Source: Treponema sp.
GTDB taxonomy: Bacteria; Spirochaetota; Spirochaetia; Treponematales; Breznakiellaceae
Assembly (NCBI GenBank): GCA_009780595.1
Contig: WQZT01000074.1
Span: forward strand, 1 to 7,700
Direction of reading: 5' to 3'
DNA: 7,700 nucleotides
This document shows, in pieces, positions 1 to 7,563 of this stretch. The translations under genes and the position numbers were made by a program. Position 1 is the stretch's first letter, and every line of letters begins with the position of its first letter. The notes under the pieces are model-generated. The model had not been told where the DNA came from. It did no database searches and was given only the letters and a program-made list of their open reading frames with translations.

Positions 1-335
1 AGCTTGAAGGGTTCCAGATTTTTGACACGATGATCGACGACATCCGCCAACTGATAGCGTCCCGCCTTCACCTGGTGCGTATTCAGACCGGGGAGGATCG
101 CGAGGCTCGTTACACCGCGCAAGCTGCGTCAACCCACAACGCCACGCACAACAGTATGGGGGCTTTCAGCGCATCAGGGGTTAGCGCGCCCGGCGGAAGT
201 TCCGCGCCCCGCCCCGCTGCGCGCGCTCAGGGCAGTTCGGTAACGGTGGTTCGCAGCCAGCCTAAAGTTGGCCGCAACGATCCCTGCCCCTGCGGTTCGG
301 GGAAGAAGTACAAGGTCTGCCACGGGCGAACGTAA
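1..335 (+). CDS. secA: Protein translocase subunit SecA, C-terminal end (5' partial)
   Basis: SecA is the ATPase motor that drives unfolded preproteins through SecYEG at the inner membrane. Only the last 110 residues are here; the reading frame is open from base 3, so the ATG at 30 is an internal Met, not a start. Residues 1-35 (beginning [17 protein letters not shown]) match the final helical-scaffold segment of SecA. Residues of about 36-85 form a low-complexity linker rich in Ala, Ser, Gly and Pro. The tail from about residue 89 ([20 protein letters not shown]) is the SEC-C zinc motif, C-x-C-x8-C-H, with Cys95, Cys97, Cys106 and His107 of the visible fragment, which in known SecAs binds Zn and contacts SecB or the ribosome. 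The zinc tail also occurs in unrelated proteins, but the preceding helix makes SecA the best call. No convincing terminator follows the TAA. Confidence 0.93.
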   Translation, partial: LEGFQIFDTMIDDIRQLIASRLHLVRIQTGEDREARYTAQAASTHNATHNSMGAFSASGVSAPGGSSAPRPAARAQGSSVTVVRSQPKVGRNDPCPCGSGKKYKVCHGRT

Positions 336-408
336 GACTGCGCGGCGGCATTGCATTCGCAGCGGGTTGTTGATTGACCTGTGTATTGTACTATTGTAGA
401 ATATTAGT
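336..408 (+). other. Intergenic gap between secA and the transglutaminase-like gene
   Basis: This 73-bp gap has no open reading frame. It carries a weak 5-bp inverted repeat (CTGCG 338-342 / CGCAG 358-362) with a 15-nt loop and no T-run after it, so it is a poor terminator. The right half is AT-rich and holds the promoter listed separately. Confidence 0.6.
374..402 (+). promoter_or_regulatory. Sigma70-type promoter, possibly giving a leaderless mRNA
   Basis: TTGACC at 374-379 (5 of 6 matches to TTGACA) and TAGAAT at 397-402 (5 of 6 to TATAAT) are separated by exactly 17 bp. The expected transcription start, about 7 nt after the -10 box, falls at or next to the ATG at 409. No Shine-Dalgarno sequence lies before that ATG (the bases are TAGAATATTAGT), which fits a leaderless or near-leaderless transcript. 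The match is by eye and the leaderless reading is inference. Confidence 0.6.
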
Positions 409-1926
409 ATGAAAAAGTCAGGTATTTTTGCTTTTCGTGTGCTGTTGACGATAGTGCTGATACTTCTGCCGTTGCTGGCGGTCTTTGGGCAAAGCGGGCG
501 GGCGGAAGTTTTTCCCCGCATCGAGCCTGATCCGCTGGCGCTGGAGTTCTTCCGGCGCGGCGCAGGCGCTGGCGGCTTCTCGTGGGCTGATTTGGCGGAG
601 GCAAGCATTTGGGCATCTGGCGGCGATAGCGCGGCTCTCCAACGCATTCACTCACTTGCCGCTTCGATTCCCGCATCGCCGGATTTTCCCGCCACTGAGC
701 GGGAACGCGCGGAGTTCGTTCTCACGTACCTTCACAAGAACGTGTTGAAGGCGTACTCGTTACAGCAGACGCGGGTGGACACCGTTTTTTCCAACGGCAG
801 GTTTAACTGCGTTTCATCCGCCGTGCTGTACATGGTGCTTGCAAAATCCGTTGGCTTGAATGTCTCCGGCGTGATGACCAAAGATCACGCGTTCGCAACG
901 GTGCATATAGGCGGCGAAAATATTGACGTTGAAACCACCAACGGCCGCGGCTTTGACCCTGGCAATCGCAAAGAGTTTCACGATGATTTCGGCAGCGTTA
1001 CCGGTTTTGCCTATGTTCCAGCGCAGAATTACCGCGACCGCCAAACAATCACGCCCATCGAACTTGTGTCTCTGATTATGTCGAACAGGATTTCGATGGC
1101 GGAAACCAGCCGCCGTTTTGCCGAAGCCGTTCCGCTGGCGGTTGACCGCGCGGCGTTGCTTGCGGGCATTGGCGGCAGTTCGCCAGTGCAGAGCGCGCCT
1201 TCGGTAACGCCTTTTTTTGAGGATCCCGCAAGCGATTTGATGAACCGCCTGTTCAACTACGGTGCGTTTTTGCTCAACTCAGGCCGCGAGGAGGAAACCC
1301 TCCGCTGGGCTGCCCTTGCCTCATCCGTTCATCCCGAACACGAGCGCTGGCAGGAGTTTTTTATGGCGGCGATCAACAACCGCTTGCAGCGATTTATACG
1401 CGCGAATCAGATCGCGCAGGCACGGGATTTTCTTGAAAGGTACCGGGCTGATTTAACGCCTGCAAATTACGCCCAGCTTGATGCGGTGCTTTTTGACACG
1501 GAACTGCTCAGCCGCGCCAATGCAATCCGCAGTGTTGAAGATGGCGACAGCCTTGCGGCGGATGTTGCTCAGGCGCGGGATAGCGGGAGAATTGACGCGC
1601 GGCGCGCGAGCGAAATTTTGACGTTCGCCGTTCAGAAAACCGCCGCTGTCCTGAGCGCCCCGCCCGGCAGGAATTGGCTTGCGGCAATCGCCTACCTCGA
1701 AGCCGCCACTGCGCGTTTCGGCGCAAACCGCGAGTGGGAGCAGTCACTGCAAACCTTCCGCAACAATCGCGCGGCTGACTTTCACAACCGGTTTGCCACC
1801 GCGTGGAACCGCCGCAACTTTGACGAAGCCCGCCTCATCCTCGACGAAGGGCTTGCCGAGTTCCCGAACAACCGCCAGCTGCTGTCCAACCGCGAAACTG
1901 TCAACCGCCAGGCACATCAGGACTGA
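409..1926 (+). CDS. Exported transglutaminase-like (SirB1-type) protein with helical repeats
   Basis: This 505-aa protein begins with a classic signal sequence: MKK, a hydrophobic stretch at about residues 9-26, and a likely cleavage near AVFG-QS (residues 24-29). There is no lipobox, so it is probably periplasmic or membrane-anchored by an uncleaved helix. Residues of about 95-205 resemble a transglutaminase/protease-like core: FNCVSSAVLYMVLAKSVGL supplies a nucleophile-type Cys134, KDHAFATVHI supplies His160, and NIDVETTN supplies Asp173, the usual Cys-His-Asp order and spacing. The NC-x-S pattern and the later GFDPGNR recall the Transglut_core2/SirB1 group. From about residue 270 to the end it is helical, with degenerate TPR-like segments (around 280-310 and 455-490, the latter AWNRRNFDEARLILDEGLAEFPNN). 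The substrate is unknown; peptide or isopeptide chemistry in the cell envelope is a guess. The ATG is chosen because it opens the signal peptide, although it has no Shine-Dalgarno. The gene stands alone between secA and a lipoprotein gene. Confidence 0.7.
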   Translation: MKKSGIFAFRVLLTIVLILLPLLAVFGQSGRAEVFPRIEPDPLALEFFRRGAGAGGFSWADLAEASIWASGGDSAALQRIHSLAASIPASPDFPATERERAEFVLTYLHKNVLKAYSLQQTRVDTVFSNGRFNCVSSAVLYMVLAKSVGLNVSGVMTKDHAFATVHIGGENIDVETTNGRGFDPGNRKEFHDDFGSVTGFAYVPAQNYRDRQTITPIELVSLIMSNRISMAETSRRFAEAVPLAVDRAALLAGIGGSSPVQSAPSVTPFFEDPASDLMNRLFNYGAFLLNSGREEETLRWAALASSVHPEHERWQEFFMAAINNRLQRFIRANQIAQARDFLERYRADLTPANYAQLDAVLFDTELLSRANAIRSVEDGDSLAADVAQARDSGRIDARRASEILTFAVQKTAAVLSAPPGRNWLAAIAYLEAATARFGANREWEQSLQTFRNNRAADFHNRFATAWNRRNFDEARLILDEGLAEFPNNRQLLSNRETVNRQAHQD

Positions 1927-1949
1927 ACCACAGTTTAGTCCTGATGTGC
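1912..1949 (+). terminator. Long hairpin overlapping the stop codon, possible 3' end structure
   Basis: GCACATCAGGACTGAA (1912-1927) pairs with TTTAGTCCTGATGTGC (1934-1949) over 16 bp with one G-U pair and a 6-nt loop (CCACAG). The left arm starts exactly at codon 502 of the upstream gene and includes its last four codons and the TGA. The bases after it (TGTAAAGTTTTGTCTTT) are T-rich but lack a solid U-tract, so it may be an imperfect terminator or a 3' RNA-stabilising structure rather than a textbook terminator. Confidence 0.5.
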
Positions 1950-2108
1950 TGTAAAGTTTTGTCTTTGCCAAAACTTCACGCCGGAGGGCGTACAACAAGA
2001 GCCTGTTCTTGAAAAACGGTGAATATTTCGCGCCACCATCACCCTCTTGCAAAACATTTGCAAAATGTGTAAAACTACGCAAACGGAAAGCAAATTACAG
2101 GAGGAAGT
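1927..2108 (+). other. Intergenic region before the amidohydrolase gene
   Basis: The left half holds the hairpins described separately. The right half (about 2012-2098) is A-rich and contains the direct repeat TTGCAAAA (2047-2054 and 2058-2065) and a small inverted repeat ACATTT/AAATGT (2054-2059/2063-2068). The best promoter candidate is TTGCAA (2047-2052), 17 bp, TAAAAC (2070-2075), only 4 of 6 matches in each box, so I do not call it as a separate feature. A strong Shine-Dalgarno, AGGAGG at 2099-2104, sits 4 nt before the ATG at 2109. Confidence 0.5.
1954..2011 (+). other. Cluster of three further small hairpins; possible dispersed element or structured RNA
   Basis: Three inverted repeats follow one another. 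AAGTTTTG (1954-1961) pairs with CAAAACTT (1969-1976), 8 bp with a 7-nt loop. ACGCC (1978-1982) pairs with GGCGT (1987-1991) around a GGAG loop. CAAGA (1996-2000) pairs with TCTTG (2007-2011) around a 6-nt loop, followed by five A. No ORF with a plausible start and ribosome site covers the segment. Each short stem alone could be chance; the back-to-back order is what stands out. It might be a REP-like dispersed repeat, mRNA 3' structure or 5' leader of the next gene. Confidence 0.35.
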
Positions 2109-4139
2109 ATGAGAGCAAGGAAGGCTGGCAAGTTAATACTTGCGCTGGGAATTCTCATGGCGGCGCTGGTTGCCGGATGCGCCGCGACGGGAAAAAACAG
2201 CGAAGGCGTGCTGTATGTCAACGCCACTATTTATACGGTTGATAATGCATTTTCAACCGCGACGGTTCTTGCGGTTAAAGGCGACCGCATTGCCTACGTC
2301 GGTTCCGACAGGGCGGCTGCCGAAGCCGCATTGCGATCCGGCTTTCGGGTTGTGGACTTGGAAGGAAAAACAGTTATTCCCGGCATTATCGACGCTCACA
2401 TTCATTTTCAGTACATCGGGCAGAATATGGCGCGCGTTGACGCTTTCTGGCAACCCAAGGAAGTTATTGTCGACAGGGTGCGGGAAGCCGTCGCTCTTGC
2501 CGCTCCGGGCGAGTGGATTTTGGGCTGGGGATGGAATCACGAAATATGGCCGGGCCGCCAATTCCCCACGCGGGAAGATTTGGATGCAGTTTCGCCGAAC
2601 AACCCCGTTGCGCTGACTCGCACGGACGGGCACTCGTTGTGGGTGAACTCCGCCGCCATTGAAGCGGCGGGCATTACCTCCGCAACGCCCGACCCGGAAG
2701 GCGGCGAGATTCTGAAAAACCCGCGCGGCGAGCCCTCCGGGATGTTGATGGGGCTAGCGCAAGGGCTGGTAAACAGCGTTGTGCCCATCGCAAGCGATTC
2801 GCAAAAGCGCCACTACTACCAATTGGCGCAGGATCACATTCTGTCCTACGGTATGACGAGCTTTTGGGACGCGGGCGTGTCGTTTGATGACGCGCTGCTC
2901 CTGAGAACGATGTACCAGGCGGGGAACCTGAAAGTGCGGGCGAACGTCGCGCTGCACAACGGAACCGCCGAATCCGACGCGCAGTACATCAATGCGGGCT
3001 ACAAGGCCGAGCGGGGAATGTACGGCAACAGGCTCAGCATCGCGTCTGTCAAGGCGCAGATTGACGGCTCGCTCGGTTCGCGCACCGCCTTTTTGTTTGA
3101 GGAATACGAAGATCGCCCCGGACATTTTGGCAACCCCCGATACACCGAGGACGAGCTTTACTCGGTTATCAGCCGCGCCCACGCCAACGGGTTTCAGCCG
3201 GGCATTCACGCGATTGGAGACGGCGGCGTCAACAGAACGCTCAATGTGTACGAGCGCGTTTTGAACGAGCAGCCGAAGGACGATCACCGCTTCAGAATTG
3301 AGCACTACCAAATTGTTCTGCCGGAGGATATTCCCAGAACAGTTGCGATGGGCGTTATCCCGTCGATGCAGCCGGTTCACGCCACCTCCGATATGAATAT
3401 GGCGGAGGATCGAGTTGGGCCGGTGCGTATTCTTTCATCGTATGCCTGGTGCGAGGTTCTGGAAAAAGGCGGCATTATCGCCGGAGGCTCCGACGCTCCG
3501 GTTGAACTTCTCAACCCGTACCACGGGCTTTTTGCGGCGATAACCAGAATGGACAAGTTCGGCGCTCCCGAAGGCGGCTGGTATCCCCAGCACCTGATGA
3601 GCCGCGAGGACGCGCTGCGCGGCTTCACGATTTGGGCGGCTCACGCTCAGTTTGACGAAAAGCTCATCGGTTCGCTCGAGGCGGGCAAGCTGGCTGACTT
3701 CGTCGTGCTTGACCGCGACATAATGACGGTAAGCCCGGCAAGCCTGCGCGAGACGCAGGCGCTGCTCACCGTTCTCGGCGGCGAGGTGGTTTACGAACGA
3801 GAAATCGAAAGCCCGACGCTTACGGTTTTTGGCGAAACGGTTGACGGCATTGTCGTTACGAACGGGATTATGTACGCCAGCGCTGCGGCTTTCGCGGCGG
3901 AGCTGAACAAGGCGACGGTAACAACGGCGGCGAATGGTTCAAGCGCGCGGATCATTCGCGAGGGCGTTGACGCGACCTTCACCGTCGGCAGCGACACCGC
4001 GCGGGTAAACAACGCCAACGTTCCATTGCAGGCAGCGGTTGCGCCCGGCGTGCTCGTCAGCGTTGATGATCTTGCAAAAATCTTCGGCTTGAACGCCAGC
4101 TACCACCCGCACAGCCTGACAACCAACGTTACGTTCTAA
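2109..4139 (+). CDS. Lipoprotein amidohydrolase (Amidohydro_3/YtcJ family) with C-terminal stalk-type domain
   Basis: This 676-aa protein starts with a lipoprotein signal: basic MRARKAGK, a hydrophobic run, and the lipobox LVAGC with Cys24 as the lipidated residue, so it should be anchored in the envelope. Residues of about 34-565 form a complete amidohydrolase of the YtcJ/N-substituted formamide deformylase type. Metal-site residues are visible: HxH at His97/His99 (DAHIHF), Lys315 (VKAQIDGSLGS, the likely carboxylated lysine), His367 (GIHAIGDGG), His399 (RIEHYQ) and Asp462 (AGGSDAPVE). KLADFVVLDRD (527-537) is the usual return to the beta-sandwich. Family members cleave amide-type bonds, but the substrate cannot be read from sequence. 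Residues of about 572-676 are extra: ATFTVGSDTARVNNANVPL, then VLVSVDDLAKIFGL and a final TTNVTF strand, the pattern of copper amine oxidase N-terminal-like (stalk) domains. AGGAGG precedes the ATG. It looks monocistronic, with a terminator after it. Family call is firm; the C-terminal domain call is moderate. Confidence 0.87.
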   Translation: MRARKAGKLILALGILMAALVAGCAATGKNSEGVLYVNATIYTVDNAFSTATVLAVKGDRIAYVGSDRAAAEAALRSGFRVVDLEGKTVIPGIIDAHIHFQYIGQNMARVDAFWQPKEVIVDRVREAVALAAPGEWILGWGWNHEIWPGRQFPTREDLDAVSPNNPVALTRTDGHSLWVNSAAIEAAGITSATPDPEGGEILKNPRGEPSGMLMGLAQGLVNSVVPIASDSQKRHYYQLAQDHILSYGMTSFWDAGVSFDDALLLRTMYQAGNLKVRANVALHNGTAESDAQYINAGYKAERGMYGNRLSIASVKAQIDGSLGSRTAFLFEEYEDRPGHFGNPRYTEDELYSVISRAHANGFQPGIHAIGDGGVNRTLNVYERVLNEQPKDDHRFRIEHYQIVLPEDIPRTVAMGVIPSMQPVHATSDMNMAEDRVGPVRILSSYAWCEVLEKGGIIAGGSDAPVELLNPYHGLFAAITRMDKFGAPEGGWYPQHLMSREDALRGFTIWAAHAQFDEKLIGSLEAGKLADFVVLDRDIMTVSPASLRETQALLTVLGGEVVYEREIESPTLTVFGETVDGIVVTNGIMYASAAAFAAELNKATVTTAANGSSARIIREGVDATFTVGSDTARVNNANVPLQAAVAPGVLVSVDDLAKIFGLNASYHPHSLTTNVTF

Positions 4140-4146
4140 GTTGGAC

Positions 4147-4177
4147 TTGTTTGGCGCTGTGGTTAGTTGCCAAACAA
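4147..4177 (+). terminator. First hairpin after the amidohydrolase gene
   Basis: TTGTTTGGC (4147-4155) pairs perfectly with GCCAAACAA (4169-4177), a 9-bp stem with a 13-nt loop, starting 8 nt after the stop codon. It is followed by CCTTATATTTT, which is only a partial U-tract. It may act as a weak terminator ahead of the stronger one at 4192. Confidence 0.4.
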
Positions 4178-4191
4178 CCTTATATTTTCGC

Positions 4192-4231
4192 GCTGCCGGA
4201 TATGTTTCCGTTTTCCGGCAGCCGTTTTTTT
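4192..4231 (+). terminator. Rho-independent terminator
   Basis: GCTGCCGGA (4192-4200) pairs perfectly with TCCGGCAGC (4214-4222), a GC-rich 9-bp stem with a 13-nt loop. After CG comes an unbroken run of seven T (4225-4231). This is the clearest terminator in the window and separates the lipoprotein gene from the ilv operon. Confidence 0.85.
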
Positions 4232-4276
4232 ATACTCCCTAAATTGTAATTTTCCACTCCTTACCCCCGCATTCGC

Positions 4277-4305
4277 TTGACTTTAACACACGCATACGAT
4301 ACGCT
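4277..4305 (+). promoter_or_regulatory. Probable promoter of the ilvBNCD operon
   Basis: TTGACT (4277-4282) is 5 of 6 to the -35 consensus. A 17-bp spacer leads to TACGCT (4300-4305), which keeps only the TA and final T of the -10 consensus. AT-rich sequence at about 4238-4256 lies upstream. The predicted start near 4312 would leave a leader of about 40 nt, with AAGGAA (4331-4336) and AAAGGAA (4338-4344) before the ATG at 4353. The poor -10 box suggests help from an activator or an alternative start. Confidence 0.45.
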
Positions 4306-4352
4306 TTCTTTGAAAACGGTACATTTTCGTAAGGAAGAAAGGAACGGGTAGC

Positions 4353-6020
4353 ATGAAGTTAAGCGGAGCGGAAATACTTATCGAAGAACTGGTCGCTCAG
4401 GGCGTGGATACGGTGTTCGGGTATCCCGGCGGCTTTGTTATAAACATCTACGATGCGCTGTATAAAAACTCGCACCGGATCAACCACATACTCACAGCCC
4501 ACGAACAGGGCGCGGCGCACGCCGCCGATGGGTACGCACGCGCTTCGGGGCGTACGGGCGTGGTCATTGCTACCAGCGGCCCCGGAGCGACAAACCTTGT
4601 TACGGGCATCGCAGCCGCGTACCTTGATTCCGTGCCCGTGGTTTTTATCACCGGAAACGTTCCCCTGCACATGATGGGCAAAGACTCGTTTCAGGAAATT
4701 GACATCGCCAGCGTTACCCAGCCGCTCATCAAACACAACTATATTGTCAAAGATATAAAAGACCTTCAATATACGTTGCGCGAAGCTTTCCTAATTGCCG
4801 CATCGGGCAGGAAGGGACCGGTGCTTGTCGATATTCTCAAAAACGTTCAAATTGATTCGCTTGAGTACGACAAGGATTTGCGCGTGGCAATTCCCGGCGC
4901 GTTGAAGAAAACCAAAAACATCGACGGGCTTGATGCGGCGATTGCCGCCATCGCGAAAAGCGAGCGCCCGTTTATCTATTCAGGCGGCGGCGTGAACGCA
5001 TCCGGATGCGGGGCGCAGGTTGTGGAACTTTCCCGCAAACTTTCCGCGCCGGTCGCAGTGAGCCTTATGGGAATTGGCACGATACCGGACAGCTATGATC
5101 TTAACCTCGGTCTGTGCGGAATGCACGGCAGGTACGCATCGATTGTGGCGCAGTCGGAGGCAGACCTTATCATCGCGCTCGGCGTGAGGTTTTCCGACCG
5201 CGCCACCGGCAACACAAAGGAATACGCGAAAAACTGTACCATTATTCACGTCGATATAGACGCGGCGGAAATCGGGAAAAACGTGCGGGCGGATATTGGC
5301 TTGTGCGGCGACCTGAAGGAAATACTTCCGCTGCTGCTGGAAAAAACCGCCGCAAAACACAGCGGCGCGTGGCAGGAAAAATTGCAGGGGCTGAAAAGCG
5401 GCGACAAAACGCCGGTGGAAAATTTCTCGCCGCAAGCTATCATCAAATGCGTGAGCTCGCACTTTGATAACGATACCGTTGTTGCCACCGATGTCGGTCA
5501 GCACCAAATGTGGACAGCGCAACACTACCGCTTTGAAAAGCCGCGCAGGTTTCTCACCTCAGGCGGGCTTGGGGCGATGGGCTTCGGGCTGGGCGCGGCG
5601 ATTGGGGCGTGCATGGTGCAGGGGCGAAAGAAAACTGTCCTCATTACCGGCGAGGGAAGTTTCGGGATGAACCTCAACGAACTTGCAACAGCGGTTACAC
5701 ATAAACTGCCGATTGTCATCGTGATTCTCAATAACCGCACGTTGGGAATGGTGCGGCAGTGGCAAACACTGTTTCTGGATAAACACTATTCGCAAACCAC
5801 GCTCGAGCGCGAAACTGATTTTCCGGCGCTGGCAAGAGCGTTCGGGGGGCGCGGGTTTTCGGCGGCGAACATTGACGAACTCAATGCCGCCCTGAATAAT
5901 CTGTCCGATGATACGCCGACGCTCATTGACTGCGCGATCGGCATTGACGAAATGGTGTTCCCGATGATCCCCGCAGGCACTTCATTCGATAATATTATCC
6001 TCAAACATGGTGAAAGGTAG
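4353..6020 (+). CDS. ilvB: Acetolactate synthase (acetohydroxyacid synthase) large, catalytic subunit
   Basis: It condenses two pyruvates to 2-acetolactate, or pyruvate with 2-oxobutyrate to 2-aceto-2-hydroxybutyrate, the first common step of valine, leucine and isoleucine synthesis. The 555 aa are normal length. The N-terminal ThDP pyrimidine-binding domain (about 1-165) has GYPGGFVINIYDAL, the catalytic Glu51 in HEQGAAHAADGYARASG, and SGPGATNLVTGIAAAYLDSVP. The middle domain (about 190-330) has GVRFSDRATGN of the FAD-binding type seen in the family. The C-terminal domain (about 360-555) has the diphosphate/Mg motif starting ITGEGSFGMN and ending LNNRTLGMVRQWQ (Asn460-Asn461). The motif is normally GDGS; here Asp is replaced by Glu434, a conservative but unusual change. 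TDVGQHQMW and the flanking sequence are standard AHAS, which argues against pyruvate oxidase or glyoxylate carboligase. It heads a tight operon, and the small subunit gene begins 6 nt after its stop. Confidence 0.95.
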   Translation: MKLSGAEILIEELVAQGVDTVFGYPGGFVINIYDALYKNSHRINHILTAHEQGAAHAADGYARASGRTGVVIATSGPGATNLVTGIAAAYLDSVPVVFITGNVPLHMMGKDSFQEIDIASVTQPLIKHNYIVKDIKDLQYTLREAFLIAASGRKGPVLVDILKNVQIDSLEYDKDLRVAIPGALKKTKNIDGLDAAIAAIAKSERPFIYSGGGVNASGCGAQVVELSRKLSAPVAVSLMGIGTIPDSYDLNLGLCGMHGRYASIVAQSEADLIIALGVRFSDRATGNTKEYAKNCTIIHVDIDAAEIGKNVRADIGLCGDLKEILPLLLEKTAAKHSGAWQEKLQGLKSGDKTPVENFSPQAIIKCVSSHFDNDTVVATDVGQHQMWTAQHYRFEKPRRFLTSGGLGAMGFGLGAAIGACMVQGRKKTVLITGEGSFGMNLNELATAVTHKLPIVIVILNNRTLGMVRQWQTLFLDKHYSQTTLERETDFPALARAFGGRGFSAANIDELNAALNNLSDDTPTLIDCAIGIDEMVFPMIPAGTSFDNIILKHGER

Positions 6021-6026
6021 GTTGCA

Positions 6027-6539
6027 ATGAGCGAAAAATTCACGGTGGGCATAATTGTCTCAAACCATTTCGGCGTACTCAGCCGCGTTTCGGGACTGTA
6101 CGCCAAGCGGGGCTACAACATCGACAGCCTTGCTGTTGGCGAAACGGAAAACCCGAAATTCTCGCGGATGACAATCGTAACAACAGGTGATGAGTATATG
6201 AAGAACCAGGTGATGCGGCAACTTGAAAAACTGCACGATGTTAAAATGGTTGTCCTTCTTGAAAAAGACAGCGCTGTTTTCAACGAGCATATTCTCATCA
6301 AGCTAAAAGTGAACGGAGCGGGCAAAGCTCAAGTTAGCGAGATGATAAACGACTACGGCGGCAAAGTGATGGATTTTTCCGATGACTTTATCACCGCCGA
6401 GCTGACTGGAAGCTCGCAAAAAATAGATGGCCTTATTGACAAGGCAAAGAATATTGGTATACTCGAAGTGTGTCGATCAGGCCCCATTTCTGTGGCGCAC
6501 GGCATGGAAAACGTTTTAAATGTAACCGAGCTCGAATGA
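6027..6539 (+). CDS. ilvN: Acetolactate synthase small, regulatory subunit
   Basis: This 170-aa protein binds the large subunit, raises its activity and usually confers feedback inhibition by valine or other branched-chain amino acids. Residues of about 5-78 are an ACT domain of the family type (HFGVLSRVSGLYAKRGYNIDSL, then FSRMTIVTTGDE). Gly16 and Asn31 lie where residues of the effector site are found in the E. coli IlvH subunit, so valine sensitivity is plausible but inferred. Residues of about 84-158 form the C-terminal domain, ending in the conserved CRSGPISVAHGM. The length fits the roughly 160-175 aa bacterial form. The Shine-Dalgarno (AAAGGTAGG) overlaps the ilvB stop codon, which suggests translational coupling and matched subunit amounts. 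The symbol ilvH would serve equally well. Confidence 0.94.
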   Translation: MSEKFTVGIIVSNHFGVLSRVSGLYAKRGYNIDSLAVGETENPKFSRMTIVTTGDEYMKNQVMRQLEKLHDVKMVVLLEKDSAVFNEHILIKLKVNGAGKAQVSEMINDYGGKVMDFSDDFITAELTGSSQKIDGLIDKAKNIGILEVCRSGPISVAHGMENVLNVTELE

Positions 6540-7553
<1,014 letters not shown>

Positions 7554-7563
7554 GGAAAACATA

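Larger units (their letters stand above)
4140..4352 (+). other. Intergenic region between the amidohydrolase gene and the ilv operon
   Basis: The first 90 bp contain two hairpins, the second a terminator. The remaining 120 bp are AT-rich upstream and carry the likely ilv promoter. No leader peptide with runs of Leu, Ile or Val codons, no T-box-like structure and no small ORF is evident between the predicted transcription start and ilvB. GAAAA (4312-4316) and TTTTC (4324-4328) form a weak inverted repeat just downstream of the promoter, possibly an operator but too short to call. Confidence 0.6.

Noticed and set aside
338..362. Possible terminator after secA (CTGCG/CGCAG)
   Set aside because: The stem is only 5 bp, the loop is 15 nt, and no T-run follows.
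174..647. 157-codon minus-strand frame spanning the secA end and the start of the next gene
   Set aside because: It crosses two + strand genes and the promoter between them, and its translation is low-complexity with no family signature.
2047..2075. Promoter TTGCAA-17-TAAAAC for the amidohydrolase gene
   Set aside because: Each box has only 4 of 6 matches in an A-rich stretch where such pairs arise by chance; mentioned under the intergenic entry but not called.
2009..2242. Small + strand frame (77 codons) overlapping the start of the lipoprotein gene
   Set aside because: It has no Shine-Dalgarno, most of it overlaps the lipoprotein signal in another frame, and it is rich in Arg, Lys and Gly without any recognisable motif.
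2754..3380. 208-codon open frame on the minus strand opposite the amidohydrolase gene
   Set aside because: It lies wholly opposite a gene with all its family motifs, its translation is Arg/Val-rich with no recognisable domain, and such antisense frames are common in GC-rich coding DNA.
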